DNA of 64,000 nt, from assembly GCA_963846885.1 (NCBI GenBank), contig CAWJXS010000007.1:62001-126000 (forward strand). Direction: 5' to 3'. This document shows, one piece after another, positions 8,276 through 17,531 of this stretch. The notes beneath the pieces are model-generated. The model searched no databases. It worked only from the letters and a program-made list of their open reading frames with translations, and was not told where the DNA came from. Every line of letters starts with the position of its first letter. Positions within the stretch are counted from its first letter, which is position 1. The translations under genes were made by a program, and so were the position numbers. Origin of the DNA: RPQJ01 sp963846885. GTDB lineage: Bacteria > Pseudomonadota > Gammaproteobacteria > Steroidobacterales > Steroidobacteraceae.

Positions 8276-8547
8276 TGAGGAAGCGCTACCCAGGCGACGT
8301 CGCAGGCCTGTGATAACGGCACTAGGATCCGACGTCGTCAATCGAGTGTTCCAGTTAGCTGCCCGGCTCTCTGCATAGCCGATTGCGGGCCAGCAGCACC
8401 TGCGTTTCATCCATCGAGCCGCGTGCGACGGGCGGGTTCGCTCATCGGGATATCGTCGGGCATTCGAACGATGCGAGCGATCTCCATTTCGTATCAAGAA
8501 GTGAAGATTGGGCGGAACCTCCGACTAGCCCCTACTCCTTCCCCTAG
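8252..8547. repeat. Inverted G-tract element between phoU and dapD
   Basis: The left end (8252-8280) reads AAGGGGGAAGGGGCTAGGGG then CTAGTGAGGAAGCGC. The right end (about 8513-8547) is its approximate inverse: TCCGACTAGCCCCTACTCC then TTCCCCTAGTCC. The ends overlap the stop codons of both convergent genes: phoU stops at TAG 8273-8275 and dapD at TAG (complement of 8544-8546). The inner 230 bases show no gene. Confidence 0.7.
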
Positions 8548-9383
8548 TCCATCCGCAGCAGCCCATTGATCCCCACCTTCGCACGGGTCTTGGCATCGAC
8601 GCGCTTGACGATCACGACGCACGCCAGGCCGTACTTGCCGTTGGCGCCGGGCAGGGTGCCCGGCACCACGACCGCGCCAGCCGGGATGCGACCGTAGCTC
8701 ACCTCATCACGTTCGCGATCGTAGATCCGGGTGCTCTGGCCGACGTACACGCCCATCGACAGCACGGCGCCTTCCTCGACGATGACGCCTTCGACCACTT
8801 CGGAGCGCGCGCCGATGAAGCAGTGGTCTTCGATGATGGTGGGGCTGGCCTGCAAAGGCTCGAGCACGCCGCCGATACCGACGCCGCCGGAGAGGTGCAC
8901 GTTGCGTCCGATCTGCGCGCAGGAGCCGACGGTGGCCCAGGTGTCGACCATCGTGCCTTCGCCCACGTGCGCGCCGATGTTCACGTAACTCGGCATCAGC
9001 ACGACGTTGCGAGCGATGTGCGCCCCGCGCCGGACCACGGCCGGCGGGACCACGCGAACGCCTTCGGCGGCAAACCGCTCGGCGTCATGCTGCGAATACT
9101 TGAGCGGCACCTTGTCGTAGAACCGCGTGTAACCGGCGTCCACGGGCGCGTTGTCATAGACCCGGAAGGACAGCAGCACAGCCTTCTTGAGCCACTCATT
9201 CACGTGCCATTGGCCGTCGACTTTCTCCGCCACGCGTACGGCCCCCGAATCCAGCAGGGCAAGTACCTGCTGCACCGCCTGGACGATGTCCGGAGTCACG
9301 CTGGCTGCGGTCAGCGTGGCGCGATCCTCGAAAGCGGCGTCGATCTGCGCGGCGAGTTGGGCGTGGGCGGCCTGGGTCGTCAT
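8544..9383 (-). CDS. dapD: Tetrahydrodipicolinate N-succinyltransferase
   Basis: DapD transfers succinate from succinyl-CoA to tetrahydrodipicolinate, the first step of the succinylase branch of lysine/DAP synthesis. The 279 residues match the usual DapD size (about 275). An N-terminal helical domain precedes a left-handed beta helix built from hexapeptide turns (NIGAHVGEGTMVDTWATVG, IIEDHCFIGARSEVVEGVIV). I chose the ATG at 9383 because MTTQAAHAQLAAQID aligns with family starts; an upstream GTG at 9419 would only add 12 odd residues. It is divergent from ppk. Confidence 0.95.
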   Translation of the reverse strand: MTTQAAHAQLAAQIDAAFEDRATLTAASVTPDIVQAVQQVLALLDSGAVRVAEKVDGQWHVNEWLKKAVLLSFRVYDNAPVDAGYTRFYDKVPLKYSQHDAERFAAEGVRVVPPAVVRRGAHIARNVVLMPSYVNIGAHVGEGTMVDTWATVGSCAQIGRNVHLSGGVGIGGVLEPLQASPTIIEDHCFIGARSEVVEGVIVEEGAVLSMGVYVGQSTRIYDRERDEVSYGRIPAGAVVVPGTLPGANGKYGLACVVIVKRVDAKTRAKVGINGLLRMD

Positions 9384-9521
9384 GGGCGTTCCGTCATGGA
9401 GGGGTAAAAAAGTCGTCACACTGCAACAATTCGGTAACGATCGACCCTGATTCTATATCCTTTGACGACGCCCCGACCGGTTCGCGGGGCAGGGCAGACA
9501 GCCCGGAGAGTTCCTGTCGAT

Positions 9522-11616
<2,095 letters not shown>

Positions 11617-11644
11617 TCGATCGCGCGCCCGGCGCGCCGGGGCG

Positions 11645-11684
11645 GCGTCACAAAAGATTCTCGCGGCGTTCATTGCACGTTCAC
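11645..11684 (+). promoter_or_regulatory. Pho-box-like repeats upstream of the plcP-type gene
   Basis: CGTTCAT (11667-11673) and CGTTCAC (11678-11684) form a 7-4-7 direct repeat, with a further half site GCGTCAC at 11645-11651 on the same 11-base period. The array ends 46 bases before the ATG at 11731. It agrees with the PhoB consensus at most core positions. Function is inferred. Confidence 0.6.
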
Positions 11685-11730
11685 CGGCAATGATCACTCT
11701 GCCCGCACCGGGGCCAGAGGATCGAACACG

Positions 11731-12567
11731 ATGAATCAAGGGCCAGCCCAGCGCACGACGCTGAGGACCCGCAGCATCTTCATCTCCGACGTTCATCTGG
11801 GTTTCAAGGGCTGCCAGGCGCAGTACCTGCTCGACTTCCTGCGCAGGGTCGAGTGCGACACGGTCTACCTCGTAGGCGACATCATCGACCTGTGGGCGCT
11901 CAGTCGCTCTTTCTTCTGGCCACAGGCGCACAACGACGTCATCCGCACCATTCTCGGCAAAGCGAAGCACGGCACGCGCGTGATCTACGTGCCCGGCAAC
12001 CACGATCGTGTCTTTCGCGATCACGACGGTCTCGTCATGGGCAACGTGGAAGTCCAGCGCGAGGCGGTGCACCGGACGGCTGATGGCCGCCGGTTCCTGG
12101 TGCTGCACGGTGACGAGTTCGACAGCATCGTCCGCGCCAGCCCCTGGCTGGAGTCCCTCGGCAGCCACGCCTACAGCATGGCGCTCACGGCGAATCGTTA
12201 CGTCAATGCGATCCGGCAGCGCTTCGGCTACCCGTACTGGTCGCTTGCGGCGTTCATGAAGCACAAGGTCAAGAACGCGGTGCAATACATCACGGGCTTC
12301 GAGAAGGCGCTTGCTGCCGCGGCCCGCGAGCGCGGCCTGGACGGCGTGATCTGCGGCCACATCCACCGTGCGGAGATCACCGAGATCGACGGCATCACCT
12401 ACTGCAACGACGGTGACTGGGTCGAAAGCTGCACCGCACTGGTGGAAGATTTCAGCGGTCGACTGAGCCTGCTGCGCTGGACCGAGTCGCAGGCGGTCCT
12501 GGTGGGCGGAGACGAGTACCCGCTGCTCGACAGCGATGTGCCCGCCAGCGCGCCGGTGGCGGCATGA
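11731..12567 (+). CDS. plcP: PlcP-type metallophosphoesterase (LpxH-like superfamily)
   Basis: The 278-residue protein has all calcineurin-like metal motifs: SDVHLG (Asp20, His22), VGDIIDLW (48-55), GNHDR (89-93), LHGDEFD (125-131) and GHIHRAE (209-215), ending in NDGDWVESCTALVE. This set, with WPQAHNDV, is that of the group often annotated as UDP-2,3-diacylglucosamine hydrolase. Members of this group act as PlcP, a phospholipase C that strips phosphate head groups during phosphorus starvation in Sinorhizobium and marine bacteria. The next gene is a glycosyltransferase overlapping by four bases, the known plcP partner, and a Pho-box-like site lies upstream. Assignment to PlcP rather than LpxH rests on sequence style and context; a lipid A role is the alternative. 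Confidence 0.75.
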   Translation: MNQGPAQRTTLRTRSIFISDVHLGFKGCQAQYLLDFLRRVECDTVYLVGDIIDLWALSRSFFWPQAHNDVIRTILGKAKHGTRVIYVPGNHDRVFRDHDGLVMGNVEVQREAVHRTADGRRFLVLHGDEFDSIVRASPWLESLGSHAYSMALTANRYVNAIRQRFGYPYWSLAAFMKHKVKNAVQYITGFEKALAAAARERGLDGVICGHIHRAEITEIDGITYCNDGDWVESCTALVEDFSGRLSLLRWTESQAVLVGGDEYPLLDSDVPASAPVAA

Positions 12568-13605
12568 GGGTCGTCGTCGTCACGGACGCATGGTTCCCGC
12601 AGACGAATGGCGTCGTGAGGACCCTGGCAACCACGGTCGATCGCATGCGGGCGGACGGCATCGAGGTGCACGTGCTCGTCGCCGGACGGCTTTCGCACCA
12701 TCCCGTGCCCGACGTATCCCGAGATCCGGTTGGCGCTGTTCGCGGGGCGCGCGGTTGGTCGCCGCCTGGCCGAGTTGCAACCGACCGTCGTGCACGTGGC
12801 GACCGAGGGCCCGCTCGGGCTCGCAGCCCGCAACTGGTGCGTGCGCAACCAGCACGCATTCACCACGGCCTACCACACCCAGTTCCCCGAATACGTCCGT
12901 GCGCGCGCTCCGGTGCCGCTGTCGCTCAGCTACGCCTTCATGCGCTGGTTCCACGGAGCGGCGAAACGCACTCTGGTCGCCACGCCTTCGATGCAGCGAC
13001 AGCTGGAGGCGCGCGGCGTGGGCAACATCGTCCGCTGGAGTCGCGGCGTGGACAGCGAGCTGTTTCGGCCGCGCGACAAGGCGTTCCTGTCGCTGCCACG
13101 ACCGATCTGGCTGTACCTGGGACGGGTGGCGGTGGAGAAGGGCATCGAGGACTTCCTCGCACTGGAACTGCCCGGCACCAAGCTGGTGATCGGCGACGGG
13201 CCCGCCCGGGCCGCTTTGGAACGGCAGTATCCGGCGGCGCAGTTCGTCGGCTACAAGCACGGGGAGGATCTGGCGCGCCACGTGGCCGCGTGCGACGTGT
13301 TCGTGTTCCCGAGTCGCACCGACACCTTCGGGCTGGTGTTGCTGGAGGCGATGGCGTGCGGCTTGCCTGTTGCAGCCTATCCCGTCACGGGTCCGATCGA
13401 CGTGGTCAAGCCGGGCGTCACCGGAATCCTGGACGAAGACCTGGAGCTCGCCGCCCTCCAGGCGCTCGACCTCGAGCCCGACGACTGCCGCGAGCACGCG
13501 CTGGGTTATTCCTGGGAATCCTGCACGAGACAGTTCGTCAACGCGCTGGCCCAGCCCCAGGTCGATCTCGAAGATCGCAGCGTACCGGAGCCTGCCCTCC
13601 AGTGA
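12564..13605 (+). CDS. agt: GT4 glycosyltransferase (Agt-like), with an apparent +1 frameshift
   Basis: The N-terminus VVVVTDAWFPQTNGVVRTL and the C-terminal donor-binding region (WLYLGRVAVEKGIEDFLAL, SRTDTFGLVLLEAMACGLPV with the E-x7-E motif) are typical of retaining GT4 enzymes. The frame changes near 12681: dropping one base gives HVLV-PDGFRTIPCPTYPEIRL, a well-conserved segment, for a protein of about 346 residues. The ATGA overlap with the plcP-type gene indicates co-translation. In known systems the paired glycosyltransferase adds hexose or hexuronate to the diacylglycerol released by PlcP; that role here is inferred. Other GT4 roles (mannosyltransferase) cannot be excluded. Confidence 0.75.
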
Positions 13606-13630
13606 CCCGCTGCTGCACTCAATGACGCCA

Positions 13631-13648
13631 CCGTAATCGTGCCGTCAC
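13631..13648 (+). promoter_or_regulatory. Pho-box-like repeat upstream of the choice-of-anchor I gene
   Basis: CCGTAAT (13631-13637), four bases, CCGTCAC (13642-13648) is a 7-4-7 match to the PhoB site. It ends 49 bases before ATG 13698 and lies in the short gap after the glycosyltransferase gene. Confidence 0.55.
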
Positions 13649-13697
13649 ATGGATGACGCATTGTCAGCGTCCCAACAAGAATGATCGGAGTCACCGC

Positions 13698-15329
13698 ATG
13701 AAGAACCGGCTCGCGTCCGCCATTGCCCTCGTCCTGTTGTCGCAGCCGGTCAGTGCCGACAATCGGCCCCAGGCGGTGGGCGTTACCCTGCGTCATCTCG
13801 CCAGCATCAGCACCGACTCGATCGGTGCGACCGGTGCCGAGATCGTCGCCTACGACGCCCGCACGCGGCGCGCGTTCGCCATCAACTCGACGGACAACGA
13901 CCTCGCCGTGCTGGACCTCACCGATCCCGCGGCGCCGATCCTCGAGGACAAGGTCGCGTTCGATGCGTACGGCGCGGGCCTGAACAGCGTCGCCACCCAC
14001 GACGGCCTGGTCGCGGTCGCGGTCGAGGCGAGCCCGAAGACGAACCCGGGCAAGGTCGTATTCCTGGATGCGCGCACACTGCAGATCGTGGGTGCGGTCA
14101 CCGTGGGCGCGCTGCCCGACATGCTGACCTTCGACGGCGACGGCAAGCGTGTGCTGGTGGCCAACGAGGGCGAGCCGAACTCGTACAACCAGCCTGACTC
14201 GGTCAACCCGGAAGGTTCCATCAGCATCATCGACCTCGAACGCGGCGTGGCGAACGCGTCGGTTCGCACGGCCGACTTCCGCGCGTTCTCGAAAGCGGCG
14301 CTGCTGGCCAAGGGAGTGCGCGTGTTCGGGCCGAATGCCACGGCCGCGCAGGACCTGGAGCCGGAATACATCACGTTGCGCGGCCGCACGGCCTGGGTGA
14401 CGTTGCAGGAAGCGAACGCGCTGGCCGTGGTCGACATTCCTACGGCGACGGTGCAGGACATCGTGCCGCTCGGTCTGAAAAACCACGCGCTGCCGGGCAA
14501 CGGCCTTGACCCGAGCGACCGCGACGGCACGTCGAATTCCGCGAAGATTGCGGTCGGCAACTGGCCGGTCTTCGGCATGTACCAGCCCGATGCGATCGCG
14601 CACTTCAACATCGGCAACCAGCGCTACCTCGTCACTGCGAACGAAGGCGACTCGCGCTCCAGCGACGACTTCCCGGGCTTCAACGAGGAGGTCCGCCTCG
14701 GCTCGGCGTCGAACACGGCCTATGTCCTCGACCCGATCGCGTTCCAGGGCGCGCCGGCAAACCTGCGGACGAACGCCGGGCTCGCCCGGCTGAATGTCAC
14801 CAACGCGTCTGGCGACACGGATGGCGACGGCGACTTCGATCGGATCGAAGTCTTCGGCGCGCGCTCGTTCTCGATCTGGAGCACCGCAGGCGAACTGGTC
14901 TGGGACAGTGGCGACCGGCTGGAGCAGTTCTTTGCCACTCCTGCAAATGGTTACTCCGCAATCTTCAATGCGAGCACGGACAACAATAATCCTGACAGCC
15001 GCAGCGACAACAAGGGCCCCGAGCCCGAGGGCGTTGCGGTGGGCAAGGTGGCAGGGCGTACCTATGCCTTCGTCGGTCTCGAGCGCGCTGGTGGTGTGAT
15101 GGCCTGGGACGTCAGTGACCCCACTGCTCCGTCGTTCGCGGCCTATGGCACGACGCGCAAACTGGATGTCGCGCCGGGTACGGTGGGCGGCGACATCGGC
15201 GCAGAAGGCGTGACCTTCATCGCCGGCGATGAAAGCCCGAATGGCCAGGCACTGGTGCTGGTCGGCAACGAGGTCAGTCGCACGGTCAGCATCTTCCAGG
15301 TCGAAGCCCAGTCGCGAGGCAACCGCTAG
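13698..15329 (+). CDS. Secreted choice-of-anchor I family beta-propeller protein
   Basis: The 543-residue protein starts with a signal peptide (MKNRLASAIALVLLSQPVSA, cleavage near residue 20). Repeated blade-like segments such as AFAINSTDNDLAVLDLTDP, VLVANEGEPNSYNQPDSVNP, YLVTANEGDSRSSDDF and KGPEPEGVAVGKVAG are the hallmarks of the choice-of-anchor I family. That family is found in exported proteins, often near phosphatases or fused to them. No catalytic residues can be named. A Pho-box-like site precedes it and it follows ppk and plcP, so a role in phosphate scavenging is plausible but unproven. There is no membrane anchor at its C-terminus. ATG 13698 has GGAG seven bases upstream. Confidence 0.8.
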   Translation: MKNRLASAIALVLLSQPVSADNRPQAVGVTLRHLASISTDSIGATGAEIVAYDARTRRAFAINSTDNDLAVLDLTDPAAPILEDKVAFDAYGAGLNSVATHDGLVAVAVEASPKTNPGKVVFLDARTLQIVGAVTVGALPDMLTFDGDGKRVLVANEGEPNSYNQPDSVNPEGSISIIDLERGVANASVRTADFRAFSKAALLAKGVRVFGPNATAAQDLEPEYITLRGRTAWVTLQEANALAVVDIPTATVQDIVPLGLKNHALPGNGLDPSDRDGTSNSAKIAVGNWPVFGMYQPDAIAHFNIGNQRYLVTANEGDSRSSDDFPGFNEEVRLGSASNTAYVLDPIAFQGAPANLRTNAGLARLNVTNASGDTDGDGDFDRIEVFGARSFSIWSTAGELVWDSGDRLEQFFATPANGYSAIFNASTDNNNPDSRSDNKGPEPEGVAVGKVAGRTYAFVGLERAGGVMAWDVSDPTAPSFAAYGTTRKLDVAPGTVGGDIGAEGVTFIAGDESPNGQALVLVGNEVSRTVSIFQVEAQSRGNR

Positions 15330-15467
15330 GGAGGCTCTGCACAGGTCCGCAGCGGCCGCCACGGCCACCTTACTATCCGGTAGCCGTCACCGAGCACTCA
15401 AGGTCAGCCGCGCCGGTTTCCAATTCGGCAGCGCGCGTCGAACACGCGAGGGTGACCCGTCGCTGGC

Positions 15468-15541
15468 GCGTCCGACCCGGGACCGTTCCCCGAGCTTGGA
15501 AAGGCAGACACGCGCTCTGGGAACGGTCCCGGGTCGGACGC
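15468..15541 (-). repeat. Conserved-loop hairpin family, copy D
   Basis: Arms 15468-15495 and 15514-15541 (28 nt) pair at 27 of 28 positions around the loop TTGGAAAGGCAGACACGC (15496-15513), identical to copy B. Relative to copy B the arms differ at seven of 28 positions, nearly all matched by the complementary change in the other arm. The preceding stretch 15330-15467 shows nothing recognisable. Confidence 0.9.
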
Positions 15542-15572
15542 TTGCGACATGCCAGCCTGCGACGCTGCCAGA

Positions 15573-15646
15573 GCGCTCGATCCGGTGCCTGTCACAGAGC
15601 GCGTGTCTGCCTTTCCAAGCTCGGTGACAGGCACCGGATCGAGCGC
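15573..15646 (+). repeat. Conserved-loop hairpin family, copy E
   Basis: Arms 15573-15600 and 15619-15646 pair at 27 of 28 positions around GCGTGTCTGCCTTTCCAA (15601-15618), the reverse complement of the copy D loop. The single mismatch is at the same place as in copy D, four pairs out from the loop. D and E lie 31 bases apart in opposite orientation. Confidence 0.9.
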
Positions 15647-15743
15647 CCGCAACGCGTCACTTGCGGACCTGGGCAGAGCTTTCCTGGGCCCGACTCGTGG
15701 GAACGGCGGCGCCCGCAGGGGTGCCGCTGTCTTGCGTCCGGGC

Positions 15744-15761
15744 GCGTCACAATTTCGTCAC
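15744..15761 (+). promoter_or_regulatory. Pho-box-like repeat upstream of the small TerB-like gene
   Basis: GCGTCAC (15744-15750), AATT, TCGTCAC (15755-15761) is a clean 7-4-7 direct repeat ending 59 bases before ATG 15821. The half sites resemble those at 11645 and 13642. Confidence 0.55.
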
Positions 15762-15820
15762 ATGCACGACGCAAACTAGAAAGCTGGCTTGGGACAACAA
15801 CGAAATCGAAAGGGTGGAGA

Positions 15821-16069
15821 ATGGCTAACGGCGGCAGCTCGTGGAACGCGATCATGCAGTACTCGTTCCTGCACGTGTTCGCCAACGATGGCCTGATCGA
15901 CCAGCTGGAACTGCAGATGCTGGAACGCCTGGCGCTGCAGGATGGCGTGATCGACGACAAGGAGCGCAGCGTGCTGGCCCAGGTGTTCGCGCGCGTGAAC
16001 GAAGCGGCGCTCGATCCAGGGGTCAGGACCGAGATCCAGCGCTTCAAGACGCAGTTCGATATTCCCTGA
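15821..16069 (+). CDS. Small TerB-like helical protein
   Basis: This 82-residue soluble protein is all-helical in appearance. It carries the acidic pattern DGLIDQLELQMLERLALQDG-VIDDKERSVLAQVF, which resembles one or two TerB/DnaJ-associated helical repeats. No catalytic motif or signal peptide is visible. ATG 15821 has AGGGTGGAGA immediately upstream, so the gene is well supported despite its size. A Pho-box-like site upstream suggests expression under phosphate limitation. The precise family is uncertain; a second TerB-like gene is at 40840. Confidence 0.6.
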   Translation: MANGGSSWNAIMQYSFLHVFANDGLIDQLELQMLERLALQDGVIDDKERSVLAQVFARVNEAALDPGVRTEIQRFKTQFDIP

Positions 16070-16090
16070 CGACCGGCGGCGCCGGCTGCC

Positions 16091-16633
16091 TCAGCTGCCC
16101 ATCACCGACAGCGTGACCTCGGCCAGCACCAGGCCGAGCAGCGCGCCTGCGGCCACGTCGGTCGGGTAGTGCAGGCCAAGCACGACTCGGGAGGCCGCCA
16201 CTGCCGCGGCAAAGGGCACCAGCAGCAGCCCGAGTTCCGGAATGTGGGCGACCGCGATGGTCGTGAAACACACCGCATGCAGCGTATGGCCCGAGGGGAA
16301 GCTGTAGCGGTCGAGCGGGGCAGCCCCCAGGCGGATGCCCGCATGGGAGACGAAGGGCCGCTCACGCACCAGGCGATGTTTCAGCTGCCCGTAGATCAGG
16401 ACCCCGGCCAGAGCGGCGACCGCCATTTGCAGGGCCACCTCGGCCTCCGCAGGCCCGTTCAGCGCCAGGGCCAGCATCAGTCCGTACCAGAACACTCCGT
16501 CTCCTAGACGGCTGACGGCGGCAAAGAATCGGTGCAGAGGCAGGTACCGGCAACCTCGATTGACCCGCAGGCACAGCCCCTGCTCGGCGCGGTCGAACCG
16601 TTGCCAGAGTGCAGGCAGATCCAGCGTCGCCAT
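16091..16633 (-). CDS. PAP2-family membrane phosphatase
   Basis: The 180-residue inner-membrane protein has the three acid-phosphatase motifs: KHRLVRERP (85-93), SFPSGH (111-116, catalytic His116) and SR-x5-H-x3-D (Ser148, Arg149, His155, Asp159). At least four hydrophobic helices surround them. The family dephosphorylates lipid phosphates such as undecaprenyl pyrophosphate, phosphatidate or phosphatidylglycerophosphate; the substrate cannot be read from sequence. The position beside the phosphate island could mean phosphate or lipid recycling. The 187 bases before it (16634-16820) hold no clear gene. Confidence 0.88.
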   Translation of the reverse strand: MATLDLPALWQRFDRAEQGLCLRVNRGCRYLPLHRFFAAVSRLGDGVFWYGLMLALALNGPAEAEVALQMAVAALAGVLIYGQLKHRLVRERPFVSHAGIRLGAAPLDRYSFPSGHTLHAVCFTTIAVAHIPELGLLLVPFAAAVAASRVVLGLHYPTDVAAGALLGLVLAEVTLSVMGS

Positions 16634-16820
16634 CGCGCACCTCCTGGCCGGCGCGGTGAGTCGCGCCGGGAATGTGCGTAAGTGTGGGCAGCGCGCAAGT
16701 CACCGAGGTGGCAGCTGGATGAATTATTGATTACGACCAGGGACTTATGTCGTATTTCTCGAAGACGGCGCAGGCCGATCCAGCGTGACTGGCCGTGCGC
16801 CCTTCACGGGCTCGCTGCGC

Positions 16821-17498
16821 TCAGCGCGTCAGCTTTACCTTCTGCAGCTTTTTCGCGATCGCGGAAGCAATTTCTTCGAGCCCGGCGTCGGTCGACTCGA
16901 GTTTCTTCGCGTGCGTGTCGAGCGTGTACAGCAGCTGCTTGTCGCTGGTCTGGAAGAACTTCGACGTCACGCGCGCCTCGCCCTGGGCCACCGCGAACTC
17001 AGGTGTCGCCGAGAACTCGCCGTAGACGACAGGGATGCCATAAGTGCCGTAGTACCCGTAGGCCATGCCTGCGCCAGTCGCCTTGTAGTTCGCCGTGCCG
17101 CGCGTGTCCCGGCTGCCGCCGACCTGCTCGGTGAGCGCGCGCGAAACGAGAGTGGTGGCGAGCACGGCATCGGCCTGGGCCGTGGCGACGGCTTCCTCGA
17201 TGCTCTCGAGGGTGAGCGGCGTCTTCGACTTCACCACGTCGCAGCTGCGGATGGCCTGCACGGAGTCGCTCTTGAGCCGCGACGCCATGAAGAACTCGAA
17301 GGCGCAACGCTGGTTCACGCTGGGGCTCACGCCCACGACCAGCACGCGCGTGAAGGTCTGCTGGCGGGGCGCCCCGTCGGCCCACGTGCCCTGGACACTC
17401 GTCTTGGCCTGGGCCGCAGGCGCGAGCATCGCCGCAGCAAGCAGGCCGGCCAGCGTCATGACGGCCTTGGTTCGCTCAAACGTGTTCTGGTGGGGCAC
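16821..17498 (-). CDS. Unknown secreted protein
   Basis: The 225-residue protein has a signal peptide with the hydrophobic run MTLAGLLAAAMLAPAAQA and probable cleavage near residue 31. The mature part has an alpha/beta look (FTRVLVVGVSPSVNQRCAFEFFMASRL, QADAVLATTLVSRALTE), a glycine/tyrosine-rich insert AYGYYGTYGIPVVYG and a helical, lysine-rich end (EEIASAIAKKLQKVKLTR). There is no lipobox. The arrangement recalls periplasmic DUF4136- or GNA1162-like lipoprotein domains, but I do not recognise the family with confidence. It lies 33 bases after dapC on the same strand. Confidence 0.6.
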   Translation of the reverse strand: MPHQNTFERTKAVMTLAGLLAAAMLAPAAQAKTSVQGTWADGAPRQQTFTRVLVVGVSPSVNQRCAFEFFMASRLKSDSVQAIRSCDVVKSKTPLTLESIEEAVATAQADAVLATTLVSRALTEQVGGSRDTRGTANYKATGAGMAYGYYGTYGIPVVYGEFSATPEFAVAQGEARVTSKFFQTSDKQLLYTLDTHAKKLESTDAGLEEIASAIAKKLQKVKLTR

Positions 17499-17531
17499 TG
17501 TCGCTCCTGGTTGTTGGGGTGCAGTTTAGCG

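Noticed and set aside
8281..8512. A small gene between phoU and dapD
   Set aside because: No frame with a ribosome site and sensible composition was found; the stretch looks like the inside of the G-tract element.
9413..9438. Possible Pho box upstream of ppk (TCGTCAC, CAACAAT, CGGTAAC)
   Set aside because: The half sites do not keep the 11-base period or match the consensus well, unlike those before pstS, plcP and the two other genes.
11731..12567. Naming the gene lpxH
   Set aside because: The motif set, length and overlapping glycosyltransferase fit the PlcP group better; kept as the alternative.
15468..15646. Copies D and E as a two-repeat CRISPR array
   Set aside because: The units are self-complementary hairpins in opposite orientation, with no regular spacers and no cas gene.
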